This document shows positions 17,058 through 26,185 of a DNA stretch of 64,000 nucleotides, one piece after another. Below the pieces are notes generated by a model, which saw only the letters and a list, made by a program, of their open reading frames with translations, searched no databases and was not told the DNA's origin. Source of the DNA: Pseudoalteromonas sp. MMG007 (GTDB taxonomy: Bacteria > Pseudomonadota > Gammaproteobacteria > Enterobacterales > Alteromonadaceae); NCBI RefSeq assembly GCF_018100985.1, contig NZ_JAGJEI010000001.1, positions 434,001-498,000 on the forward strand, written 5' to 3'. The position numbers were made by a program, and so were the translations under genes. Each line of letters opens with the position of its first letter. The stretch's first letter is position 1.

Positions 17058-18301
17058 ACAAAACACTTATCGCATTATTAATTACACAATTTTTTGCACT
17101 CCCATTATTAAGTAGCACGGCTATGGCGTCGGCTAATCATCACGCAGAAGGTCATGAAGAAGGCCATGAAGATGAACACCAAGAAAAGGGCCCACACGGC
17201 GGGTTTTTACTAACCAATAACGCGCTTGATTTAGAGCTTAAATTAACCCAGTTTGCAGGTAATACCGAGCTGCGAATATATGGATTTAATAACGATAAAG
17301 CTGTGGATATAAATCAGTTGGACGTAACCATAAACGTTCAGCGTTTAAGTGAGGAGCCACAGCTTATTCGCTTTAAAGCCGAAGATGATTATTTAGTTAG
17401 TACCGTGAGCGTGAATGAACCGCACTCATTTAAGCTTGATGTAATGGCAAGTTATAAAGGGCAAAAAATTAACTACCACTATGAGCAAGAAGAGGGGCGT
17501 ACAACGCTAAGCGAGGCTGCAATTGAACGTGCAGGTATTAAAACCGAGATTGCAAAAGCGGGTAGCGTTGAACAAACCGATACTTTATTTGGTGTTATAG
17601 CACCCACCGCACACGGCACCGTGGAAGTAATGGCGCCTTATACCGGTTTAGTTAACGATATTTTTGTAAGCATTGGTCAAAACGTTAAAAAAGGCGATAG
17701 GCTTGCAAGTATCACTAACCGTGAAACACTGCAAAATTACATCATAAAAAGCCCAATGACAGGCGTTATTACCGAGCAATATTTAAAGCGCGGTGAGCTT
17801 GCGAGTAGCGCGTTAATGCAAATAGTCAATCTTGAAACTGTATGGGTTGAGCTCTCGGCGTTTCCTGAAAATATTGAAAAACTCGCCATAGGGCAAAGCG
17901 CTAAGGTGTACGACTTACATCATCATTTAAACGCCCAAGGCGAGGTGTTTTTTATAGCACCTATGATGACGGGCGGACATATTGCGCGTGCGCGAATCGA
18001 GCTTAAAAACCAAGATGGCCATTGGCGCCCGGGCATGCACGTAAATAGCGACGTTAGTATCGCAAATGTAAATGCTGCTGTGCGAGTAAAAGCTACCGCT
18101 GTGCAGGAATTTAACGGCAAACCTAGTGTGTTTATTAAAAGCGGTAATGTGTTTGAAGTACGCCCTGTAAAACTTGGTGCTAAAAACAGCGAGTGGGTAG
18201 AGGTACTTGAGGGGCTTTCGCCAAATAGCGAGTATGTAACGCAAAATAGCTATGTAATTAAAGCCGATATATTAAAAAGCGGCGCAAGCCACTCACACTA
18301 G
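17054..18301 (+). CDS. czcB: CzcB-type periplasmic adaptor (membrane fusion protein)
   Basis: 415 residues. After the signal peptide comes a His/Glu-rich metal-binding-like stretch (residues about 28-48, with many HxEGHE units), then the barrel-sandwich (lipoyl-like) halves GTVEVMAPYTGLVNDIFVSIGQ and YIIKSPMTGVITEQYLKRGE, and beta-barrel/membrane-proximal domains. It joins the CzcA pump to the CzcC channel. It overlaps czcC by four bases and is followed by czcA after eight bases with a GGAGG ribosome site. Confidence 0.9.
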   Translation: MNKTLIALLITQFFALPLLSSTAMASANHHAEGHEEGHEDEHQEKGPHGGFLLTNNALDLELKLTQFAGNTELRIYGFNNDKAVDINQLDVTINVQRLSEEPQLIRFKAEDDYLVSTVSVNEPHSFKLDVMASYKGQKINYHYEQEEGRTTLSEAAIERAGIKTEIAKAGSVEQTDTLFGVIAPTAHGTVEVMAPYTGLVNDIFVSIGQNVKKGDRLASITNRETLQNYIIKSPMTGVITEQYLKRGELASSALMQIVNLETVWVELSAFPENIEKLAIGQSAKVYDLHHHLNAQGEVFFIAPMMTGGHIARARIELKNQDGHWRPGMHVNSDVSIANVNAAVRVKATAVQEFNGKPSVFIKSGNVFEVRPVKLGAKNSEWVEVLEGLSPNSEYVTQNSYVIKADILKSGASHSH

Positions 18302-18309
18302 GAGGCAGC

Positions 18310-21300
18310 ATGATTGATTGGATCGTTTCTTTTGCGGTTAAACGCCGCATGATGGTGCTTGCACTCACGCTTTTATTTGCAGGCTTTGGTGTATACAACA
18401 CACAAAATTTAGCGGTGGATGCCGTACCTGATATAACTAATGTGCAAGTGCAAATTAACACCAAAGCACCCGGGTTTACCCCGCTTGAAGCAGAGCAGCG
18501 AATAACCTATTTAATTGAAACTGCGATGGCAGGTATACCTAAGCTTGATTACACCCGTTCGATTTCGCGTTATGGGCTTTCGCAAGTAACTGTTATTTTT
18601 AACGAAGGCACCGATATTTACTGGGCTCGCCAGCAAATTAGTGAGCGCATTCAGAGTATTCGCTCTGACTTGCCAGCCAATATTGAGCCAAACTTAGGAC
18701 CAATTGCCAGCGGGCTAGGCGAGATTTTTACTTACTCTGTGCATGCAAATAAAGGCGCGATAAAAGACGATGGCACCCCATTTAATGCAGAAGACTTACG
18801 TACTTTGCAAGATTGGGTAATTCGCCCGCAGCTTTTAAAAGTAAAAGGTGTTACCGAAATAAACAGCCAAGGGGGATTTGAGCGCCAATACCAGGTAGCG
18901 CCGATGCCTGAAAAGCTATTAGCTTATAAGCTTACGCTCAGCGATGTAATTACGGCACTTAAATTAAATAACAGCAACCAAGGCGCAGGGTTTATAGAGC
19001 GTTTTGACGGGCAATATTTAGTGCGCTCGCCAGGGCAATTAAAAACCATTGATGATATAGCTAATACCGTGGTTGCAAAACGTGATGATGCGCCTGTACG
19101 CATTAAAGATGTCGCAAATGTGCGTTTAGGCAAAGAGCTTAGAACTGGCGCAGCCACTTATAACGGCAAAGAGACCGTACTTGGCACCGCCATGATGTTA
19201 ATTGGCGAAAACAGCCGCGTAGTAGCAAAAGCGATGGCCGATAAACTTAACGACGTACAGCTAAGCTTACCTGAAGGGGTTGTAGTTGAGGCAGTTTATG
19301 ACCGTACAACCCTTGTAGATAAAACCATAGAAACCGTAAAAACTAACCTGTTCGAAGGTGCGGTATTAGTGATTGTTATTCTGCTGCTGTTATTAGGTAA
19401 TGTAACTGGTGCGCTTATTACGGCAATGGTTATCCCGCTTAGCATGTTATTTGCCATTACCGGTATGGTTGGCAATCGTGTTTCGGGGAATTTAATGAGC
19501 TTAGGCGCAATCGATTTTGGTTTAATTGTTGATGGCGCAGTCATTGTGGTTGAAAACTGTTTAAGGCAACTTGGCCTTGCGCAGCACAAACATGGCAGGT
19601 TACTTACATTAAATGAGCGTTTAAATGTTGTAACCGCCGCCACTAAAGAAGTATTTAGCCCTGCGGTATTTGGTATTTTAATTATTATGCTGGTGTATTT
19701 ACCGCTGTTTGCACTTAGTGGTGTTGAGGGCAAAATGTTTCAGCCAATGGCGTTTACAGTGGTTGCTGCATTAGTTGGCGCACTTATTTTTGCCGTTACC
19801 TTTGTACCTGCCGCTATTGCGGTATTTGTACGCGGTAAAGTGAGTGAGAGCGAAAATGCGGTTATGCGCGGTATTAAAAAAGGCTACAAACCGCTACTTG
19901 GCTTATCGCTTAAGTTACCGTGGGTAATGCTAAGCATTGCTGCTGTGCTTGTAATTGCACTTGGCTTCAAAGTTAAAAATATGGGTGCTGAATTTTTACC
20001 ACAGCTTGATGAAGGCGATATAGCCATGCATGCACTGCGCATTACTGGCACCGGCATTGAGCAATCGGTAAAAATGCAAAAAGAGTTAGAGCAAGCCATT
20101 TTAGATATACCTGAAGTTGAAAAGGTATTTTCAAAAATTGGTACGCCTGATGTAGCAAATGATCCTATGCCACCTAACGTTGCCGATACATTCTTAATGT
20201 TAAAGCCGCGCGAACAATGGCCTAACCCTGCTTTAAGCAAAGAAGAACTGGTTAAGCAAATTCGCCATTTAGTAAATGAAGTGCCAGGTAATAACTATGA
20301 GTTTACGCAGCCAATAGAAATGCGTTTTAACGAGCTAATAGCAGGCGTGCGCGCCGATGTGGCAGTGCGTATTTATGGCGATGATTTATCAACATTAAAA
20401 CAGTACGGTGAAAAAGCCACAGCGCTGGTGCAAAACATTACTGGCGCAACTGATGTACGCCTTGAACAAATGGAAGGTTTGCCTACACTTTCGGTTACGC
20501 CGCTTCGCGACCATATGGCGCTGTTAGGCTTAACCGTAACCGATATACAGCAAAGTGTGAGCGCAGCGGTAGGTGGTGTGCAAACGGGGCTTATTTACGA
20601 GGGGGATAAACGCTTTTCGTTATTAGTTCGTTTAGATGAACGATGGTCGAGCGATATATCGCAGCTTGCGCGTTTGCCAGTAGCTGTGCCTAAAAGTGCT
20701 AACCCCGACCTTGCATTTGTACCGCTTGGTGAAGTAGCAACAATTAGTATTGATAAAGGACCCAATCAAATAAACCGTGAAAGCGGTAAGCGTAATGTTG
20801 TTGTTACTGCAAATGTAGAAGGGCGCGATTTAGCAAGCTTTGTAAGTGATGCACAAGCCGCTTTAAATTCAGATCTTAATTTACCAAGTGGTTATTGGAT
20901 TGAATACGGCGGCACATTTGAGCAATTAGAATCGGCAAGTAAGCGGTTATCGCTGGTGGTGCCAGTTACTTTATTGCTTATATTTGGCCTGCTTTACAGT
21001 GCGTTTAATTCACTGCGTGATTCGTTAATTATATTTAGCGGCGTACCACTTGCACTGACCGGTGGTGTGCTTGCGTTACTATTACGCGATATGCCGCTTT
21101 CAATATCGGCAGGCGTGGGGTTTATAGCGCTTAGCGGTGTAGCGGTATTAAATGGTGTGGTTATGCTTTCGTTTATTAAACAATTAAGAGCCGATGGGCT
21201 TAGTTTAATAGATGCGATACAAACCGGTGCTCTTTCGCGTTTGCGCCCAGTCCTTATGACCGCTTTAGTGGCAAGTTTAGGGTTTATTCCTATGGCGCTA

Positions 21301-21438
21301 AATACAGGCACCGGCGCTGAGCTACAACGGCCATTGGCAACGGTTGTAGTAGGAGGGATTATTTCATCAACTCTACTTACGCTATTAATATTGCCAGCAC
21401 TTTATAAGCTAGTACATGCAAAATTTAACAAGCAATAA
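18310..21438 (+). CDS. czcA: CzcA-type heavy-metal RND efflux pump
   Basis: 1042 residues, the usual length for HME-RND pumps, with 12 membrane segments and two large periplasmic loops. TM4 holds DFGLIVDGAVIVVEN, the proton-relay signature of the HME1 subgroup, which by family knowledge exports Zn2+, Co2+ and Cd2+ (Cu/Ag pumps differ here). It uses proton-motive force and works with CzcB and CzcC. The exact ion range is not provable from sequence. A strong terminator follows at 21472. Confidence 0.92.
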   Translation: MIDWIVSFAVKRRMMVLALTLLFAGFGVYNTQNLAVDAVPDITNVQVQINTKAPGFTPLEAEQRITYLIETAMAGIPKLDYTRSISRYGLSQVTVIFNEGTDIYWARQQISERIQSIRSDLPANIEPNLGPIASGLGEIFTYSVHANKGAIKDDGTPFNAEDLRTLQDWVIRPQLLKVKGVTEINSQGGFERQYQVAPMPEKLLAYKLTLSDVITALKLNNSNQGAGFIERFDGQYLVRSPGQLKTIDDIANTVVAKRDDAPVRIKDVANVRLGKELRTGAATYNGKETVLGTAMMLIGENSRVVAKAMADKLNDVQLSLPEGVVVEAVYDRTTLVDKTIETVKTNLFEGAVLVIVILLLLLGNVTGALITAMVIPLSMLFAITGMVGNRVSGNLMSLGAIDFGLIVDGAVIVVENCLRQLGLAQHKHGRLLTLNERLNVVTAATKEVFSPAVFGILIIMLVYLPLFALSGVEGKMFQPMAFTVVAALVGALIFAVTFVPAAIAVFVRGKVSESENAVMRGIKKGYKPLLGLSLKLPWVMLSIAAVLVIALGFKVKNMGAEFLPQLDEGDIAMHALRITGTGIEQSVKMQKELEQAILDIPEVEKVFSKIGTPDVANDPMPPNVADTFLMLKPREQWPNPALSKEELVKQIRHLVNEVPGNNYEFTQPIEMRFNELIAGVRADVAVRIYGDDLSTLKQYGEKATALVQNITGATDVRLEQMEGLPTLSVTPLRDHMALLGLTVTDIQQSVSAAVGGVQTGLIYEGDKRFSLLVRLDERWSSDISQLARLPVAVPKSANPDLAFVPLGEVATISIDKGPNQINRESGKRNVVVTANVEGRDLASFVSDAQAALNSDLNLPSGYWIEYGGTFEQLESASKRLSLVVPVTLLLIFGLLYSAFNSLRDSLIIFSGVPLALTGGVLALLLRDMPLSISAGVGFIALSGVAVLNGVVMLSFIKQLRADGLSLIDAIQTGALSRLRPVLMTALVASLGFIPMALNTGTGAELQRPLATVVVGGIISSTLLTLLILPALYKLVHAKFNKQ

Positions 21439-21471
21439 ACAGCTTAGCTAATTGCACCTGTTAGATAACGT

Positions 21472-21502
21472 AAAAAGCAGCTGAAGTTTCAGCTGCTTTT
21501 TT
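21472..21502 (+). terminator. Rho-independent terminator of the czc operon
   Basis: AAAAGCAGCTGA, loop AGTT, TCAGCTGCTTTTTT: a 12-bp stem with T tail located 34 bases after the czcA stop codon and just before the convergent DUF3754 gene. Confidence 0.9.
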
Positions 21503-21524
21503 GTTGTTAAGTAAACTTTGCAGG

Positions 21525-22760
21525 TTAATTATATTGAAAAAGGTTATCCCAGCGCTCATCCAAAATAGTTTTTGCATGTTCCAAGTTTATTGCGCTATAC
21601 ACATCATTAGTGCTCGTCACTAAGCGCATACGTACCAGCTTTTCAAGTGCGTCACTAATTTCAAAATCAAGATTGCACTGGTATTTACTTTTAAACCACG
21701 CCTCTATTTGTTCATCAAGCGTTTGGGCAGTTAAGCCACTTTCTGATTTTAGTAAAAAGGTATACGCAAGCAGGGCTTCTTTTATGTCTTCTTCTTCGGC
21801 GGCGTCTATAAGGGTGTGAAAAACACCGGCGTTATTATCGAGGTTTTTAAAGTAGAGGTTATCGCTAAGCGCTTTCATAAATTTAATTTTACGGTTTTTA
21901 AACTTACTCCACTCTTTAAAAATAAAGCTGCCAAATACTCCCATGCCAATGGCAAAGGTAATAAAGTGTTGTTGTGTCATTTCTACGGCTTCACTTCTAA
22001 AGCCACCCCAAAAAGCAAACAAAGCAAATAACAATAAAATTGATGCGCCTAACTTAGTTATAAGTACCACCGCACCACCAACTAAAGCCGATGAGCCAAT
22101 AATTACTTTATCAATAGGGCGCATGCGTACTTCGCTATTAGGAAATAGCATTTCAAGGTCGGCTTTTGGTACATTTTGAAACAGCTTAACTATGGTAGAG
22201 CTTGGCTCAAACCCTAAAGGTGTTTTATTTTTAGCATCAAAGTGGGCTTTATCTTTAAAACGAATAAACACCGCAACACGGTCGTAATTAGTAAAGTGCA
22301 GCGGCTTTTTACGAAGGCCCCAAAAGCTGGTTATGGTTTCGGTCAGTTGCGACTCGCCACGGCGATAAAAAACCACTTCTTCAAAGTCATCAAATTCAAC
22401 TTCAAGGCGCACTTTAAATAGTGACTCTTCGTTTAATGCATCTTGTAAATCTTGATTAGTGATCACTTCAAAGTTAGCTGCGTTGAGCACTTTGGCAAAG
22501 TCGTGCGCAAATTCACGTTGGCACTGCGCTTTTTGATCCTCTGATACTGGCGCTAACGATCGCGTGTCACTATTAGGATCAAAGGGGGCGTAGTTATTTT
22601 TAAGCGACTCAAGTGTTGTGTGGTAATCGTAATGAATAAGGCTTGCTAGTAAATCGCAAAATTGTTTAAACGATCTTTGCTCTGAAATGCTTTTAAGTTC
22701 AGCACTACACATATCAACAATATCTTGCTTTCGAAAGGGAATAAAACGTGCGTTTTGCAT
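21525..22760 (-). CDS. DUF3754 (TMEM143-like) membrane protein
   Basis: 411 residues. The N-terminal two thirds are soluble (FIPFRKQDIVDMC opening, then an LEVEFDDFEEVVFYRRGE block). Two membrane segments lie close together near residues 215-265 (VIIGSSALVGGAVVLITK..., FITFAIGMGVFGSFIF), followed by a soluble C-terminal domain. This matches the DUF3754 family, related to eukaryotic TMEM143; its function is unknown. It is convergent with the czc operon and shows no operon partner. Confidence 0.75.
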   Translation of the reverse strand: MQNARFIPFRKQDIVDMCSAELKSISEQRSFKQFCDLLASLIHYDYHTTLESLKNNYAPFDPNSDTRSLAPVSEDQKAQCQREFAHDFAKVLNAANFEVITNQDLQDALNEESLFKVRLEVEFDDFEEVVFYRRGESQLTETITSFWGLRKKPLHFTNYDRVAVFIRFKDKAHFDAKNKTPLGFEPSSTIVKLFQNVPKADLEMLFPNSEVRMRPIDKVIIGSSALVGGAVVLITKLGASILLLFALFAFWGGFRSEAVEMTQQHFITFAIGMGVFGSFIFKEWSKFKNRKIKFMKALSDNLYFKNLDNNAGVFHTLIDAAEEEDIKEALLAYTFLLKSESGLTAQTLDEQIEAWFKSKYQCNLDFEISDALEKLVRMRLVTSTNDVYSAINLEHAKTILDERWDNLFQYN

Positions 22761-22947
22761 AAATTAATAACTACTGTGATAGGGAATCTAACTACGTGGA
22801 CACATAATAAAATATTCCTATAGATATTACTAATTTGTTAATGATGAATAGCTGACTAACAACGTTAGGTATTTTCAGGCTGTATTAACCTGATTATGTA
22901 ATGATTAAAGCCACTCATACTTACTTTCGTAGCAATAGGGAATGCAC

Positions 22948-23532
22948 ATGGCTATTCAAAAAAAACTAAAAGAAAAAACACGGAATTTTATTGACTCAAA
23001 GCACATGTTAAGTGGTATTACGGTGGCTTCGTTTTTAGAATCCACCATTGTACCTATTCCTCTTGAGGCTGTGCTGGTGCCTCTGATGCAGGCTCGCCGT
23101 GAAAAACTATGGTTAATAGCGCTTATGGCTACATTAGGGTGCATTGTAGGTGCTTTGTTTGGTTATGCATTGGGTTATTACTTATTTGATGCCATTGGCG
23201 ATTGGGTTATTAATACGTTTTCGAATCCAGAGCAATTTGAAAATGTTAAGCAAAAAATGCAAGACCAAGGCTTTTGGTTTGTAATGACGCTAGGCATTGT
23301 GCCCATTCCGTTTCAAATAGCAATGCTTGCAGCAGGCGCGACTAAGTACTCTATTTGGCTATTTTTATTAGCCTCGGGTATTGCGCGTTCCATTCGTTAT
23401 TTTGGCTTAGCAATTGTTGTTTATTATGCAGGTAACCAAGCTGAACGAATTATAAGTAAACATAAAACAAAAGCGATGATTGGTATCACTATTTTAGTGT
23501 TAGGCCTATGGGGGCTTAGTACCGTAATTTAG
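22948..23532 (+). CDS. DedA/YqaA-like membrane protein
   Basis: 194 residues with about four to five hydrophobic segments. The block FLESTIVPIPLEAVLVPLMQARR and the later LGIVPIPFQIAMLAAGATKYS show the paired E..P-P[IF] re-entrant motifs of the DedA/VTT (SNARE-associated) superfamily, closest to the short YqaA type. Such proteins are implicated in lipid (undecaprenyl phosphate or phosphatidylethanolamine) transport across the membrane. The ATG at 22948 has GGG seven bases upstream; an ATG two codons earlier is too close to that site. Confidence 0.8.
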   Translation: MAIQKKLKEKTRNFIDSKHMLSGITVASFLESTIVPIPLEAVLVPLMQARREKLWLIALMATLGCIVGALFGYALGYYLFDAIGDWVINTFSNPEQFENVKQKMQDQGFWFVMTLGIVPIPFQIAMLAAGATKYSIWLFLLASGIARSIRYFGLAIVVYYAGNQAERIISKHKTKAMIGITILVLGLWGLSTVI

Positions 23533-23628
23533 GCTCATTTACATGTTTTAAATGAGTTTTATCTCAGTGGTCCTTTTTATTAATGTGCTATAGTTTTTTA
23601 ACAAAGCCGTTAAAAACGTATAATTAAA

Positions 23629-24537
23629 ATGATTGAAACAGTAAAGCTTACCGTAAGGCTTTCTAATTTTTATGAAATGCCTATGCCTAATAAGGTCGCA
23701 AGCGTGGCTTTATTGGCTTATATAATGTTTTTTTCGACTTACGTTTTAGCGACGTTCCCGTTTTTACAAGTACAAAACAATATATATGGTTTTACGACCG
23801 ACTTTATAAATTTAGTTGTGTTGACGTTTCTATTTTGGATGGTCCAATGCTCAGAATTGTCTAAAAAAGCCTACATATTTTCCACACTCGGTTTATTTTT
23901 GTGGACGATGGGCGCTACTGCCGATGTATTCGATGAGCTAGTGGTACAGCCTTACTGGGTGAGTGTTTATTTTGAAGACTTATGCAGAACCTTAGGTATG
24001 CTTTTTACCTCTTATGGTTTATTTAAAACCATGCGTTTTGTCCAGAGTATTCATAATAGGTTAGCCGCAGAGTTAATAATAGATGACTTAACTAAAGTGC
24101 ATAATAGACGCTACTTTTATCGATATGTTAAAAGTGCAAACACTACACCATATGTTATTTTAATTATTGATATAGACCATTTTAAGTCTATTAATGATGA
24201 GTTTGGCCATGATGTGGGCGATATAATTCTTCAGCAGTTAGCAACTACATACAATAATGCATTTGAAGGAAACGCGCAGTTTGCTCGCTTAGGCGGTGAG
24301 GAGTTTGGAGGTTATTTACCGACAAGTAATATAGAGCAAGTTAGTGAGTTTTGTCAGCAATTAATAGGCCTTGCGCACACCATTAATGTTAAAAATACGC
24401 GCCACTTAACAGTAAGTATTGGCGTAGCAAAACAAGCCCCTTACGAGCCCCTCGATAAAGTGATGAAGCGTGCCGACCAAGCCCTATACGTAGCTAAAAA
24501 CACGGGGCGCGATCGTTTTGAAATTTCATCTACCTAA
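23629..24537 (+). CDS. Membrane-bound diguanylate cyclase (GGDEF)
   Basis: 302 residues. The first 130 residues hold about four hydrophobic segments, forming a membrane sensor. The GGDEF domain follows (DDLTKVHNRRYF, IIDIDHFKSINDEFGHDVGD, ARLGGEEFGG), with an intact GGEEF active site and metal-binding Asp, so it should make cyclic di-GMP from two GTP. No EAL domain is present and no clear inhibitory RxxD site sits five residues before the motif. The input signal is unknown. No strong ribosome site precedes the start. Confidence 0.88.
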   Translation: MIETVKLTVRLSNFYEMPMPNKVASVALLAYIMFFSTYVLATFPFLQVQNNIYGFTTDFINLVVLTFLFWMVQCSELSKKAYIFSTLGLFLWTMGATADVFDELVVQPYWVSVYFEDLCRTLGMLFTSYGLFKTMRFVQSIHNRLAAELIIDDLTKVHNRRYFYRYVKSANTTPYVILIIDIDHFKSINDEFGHDVGDIILQQLATTYNNAFEGNAQFARLGGEEFGGYLPTSNIEQVSEFCQQLIGLAHTINVKNTRHLTVSIGVAKQAPYEPLDKVMKRADQALYVAKNTGRDRFEISST

Positions 24538-24695
24538 TTTTTTAATAGTTAAATACGTCCTTATTATTTGCACATTTGCTACACTTTTTAACGATTACGT
24601 AAGGAAGTGTCAGTGAGGGTAATACTTTGTAAACCATGAAATTTTAATGCTGCAATAGAGTCATAATAGTGATTTTAATAATAAGGAATAACTTA

Positions 24696-26057
24696 ATGAC
24701 TCACACTCTACTTAAAGCTGCTTTACCGATAAGTTTAATATCTATTTTGGCTGGTTGTGGCGGCAGCGATAGCTCAAGCTCAACGGGCTATATCCAACTT
24801 TATAATGGATCATACAACAGCCCTTATACGCGTTTGTTTGTTGAGGAAACAGAGCGTTCAGGTACCGACTTTGCTGATGTAACTACGCGTCATAACTACA
24901 GCACAGGTACTTACGATGTAAGTTTTGAATACCTAGACGCTAACGACAGCTACATAACGATTAGCGAACAAGAAGTATCAATTAAAGGCGATAAAACGCA
25001 GTTAGTAGTCATGAGTGGCAATTTTGACGAGCCTACATTTACAGAATTAAGCATACCTACATCAAGCGATACAGGTGAATTTAATTTAGACTTTTACAAT
25101 ATCGCTGGTGAAGAAGATAGCTACGATGTTTACCTTGCAACCGATGATGGTGTATTTGAAAGCGCAAATCTTTTTTCATCAGAGCAGTATTTAAGTGAGT
25201 TAGATTTACAAAGCTTAGATGAAGGTTACTACACGATTTATATTACTAAAGCGGGCAGTACTGATGTTATTTACGAGTCATCGTCTGTGTATTTTTATGA
25301 TGAAGCGAGTTACGTAGCAATGATCCGCCCAAGCTATGCAACCGAGGATGATGGTATTACTCTTGATATAGTAACAGATAATAACTATGTAACTGAGCTT
25401 AATCACCAATCTGCTTTGGGGCAGTTACGTTTTATAAATACAGTAGACGATTACTCGCCAGTGAGTTTTACAACAACCCGTGGCACTACTGAAAATACAA
25501 CAGATACAGTAGCAAGCGATACCTACACTAATTATATTGAGCTTTCACCTAATAGTTACAGCATTGCTATGTACGACGAAGAAGGGACTAAACTTGCCGA
25601 TAACTTTTTAATGACGCTTGAGCGTGAGCAAAGTGCTGTTGGTATTTTTTACAACGATGTAGATAACGGCCTTCGTATGATGAGCGTTGAAGAAAACCTA
25701 ACGCCAAGTAGCTACAGCCATACCGTATCGGTAGTTAACTTAATTGAAAGTTACGCCGGACAAACAGTATCAGACATTGACGTTTACTTTACCCTTGATG
25801 GTGAAACAGTTGACGATACAAGTAATGTTGTAGATGGCCTTGATAAATACGATCAAGAAGAGCAAGTTGTTGATAACGAGGTTTACACTGTTTACGCCGT
25901 ATATGAAGACAATGGCCAGCAAATTGTGCTTATTCAACAAAGCGATATGGATTTTACTCAAGAGGGTAACTACATACTAATTATAGAGCATGATGAAACA
26001 AGTGCGTCAGGCTACAAAATGACACTTAACCTTACCGTGACTGATAGCGTTGAGTAA
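24696..26057 (+). CDS. Lipoprotein with repeated beta-sandwich (DUF4397-like) domains
   Basis: About 453 residues. A lipoprotein signal ends LAGC, followed by a Gly/Ser linker (GGSDSSSS). The mature part is acidic, rich in Tyr, Ser, Thr and Asp, and looks like two to three similar beta domains (IQLYNGSYNSPY..., FNLDFYNIAGEEDSYDVYLA, LRFINTVDDYSP). This resembles DUF4397-type surface domains. It is likely an outer-membrane-anchored surface protein of unknown role. ATG 24696 has AAGGA upstream and begins the signal peptide; an in-frame GTG nine codons earlier is rejected. Confidence 0.65.
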   Translation: MTHTLLKAALPISLISILAGCGGSDSSSSTGYIQLYNGSYNSPYTRLFVEETERSGTDFADVTTRHNYSTGTYDVSFEYLDANDSYITISEQEVSIKGDKTQLVVMSGNFDEPTFTELSIPTSSDTGEFNLDFYNIAGEEDSYDVYLATDDGVFESANLFSSEQYLSELDLQSLDEGYYTIYITKAGSTDVIYESSSVYFYDEASYVAMIRPSYATEDDGITLDIVTDNNYVTELNHQSALGQLRFINTVDDYSPVSFTTTRGTTENTTDTVASDTYTNYIELSPNSYSIAMYDEEGTKLADNFLMTLEREQSAVGIFYNDVDNGLRMMSVEENLTPSSYSHTVSVVNLIESYAGQTVSDIDVYFTLDGETVDDTSNVVDGLDKYDQEEQVVDNEVYTVYAVYEDNGQQIVLIQQSDMDFTQEGNYILIIEHDETSASGYKMTLNLTVTDSVE

Positions 26058-26081
26058 TTAATTTAAGTTTTAAGTAGTGTT

Positions 26082-26115
26082 AAAGCCTAAACATATAATG
26101 TGTTTAGGCTTTTTT
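26082..26115 (+). terminator. Rho-independent terminator
   Basis: AAAGCCTAAACA and TGTTTAGGCTTTTT form a 12-bp stem with an AT-rich loop and T tail, 24 bases after the lipoprotein stop codon. Confidence 0.85.
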
Positions 26116-26185
26116 ATTGAACAAAATTTACTTGTTAATTAGTAATTAGGTACACTCGTAGCATAATAAATAACAAGAGCATGCC

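Noticed and set aside
18310..21438. Copper/silver (CusA-type) efflux pump
   Set aside because: The TM4 motif DFG...DGA...EN is the Zn/Co/Cd (HME1) form, and the His-rich CzcB and CzcI-like neighbours agree with Czc.
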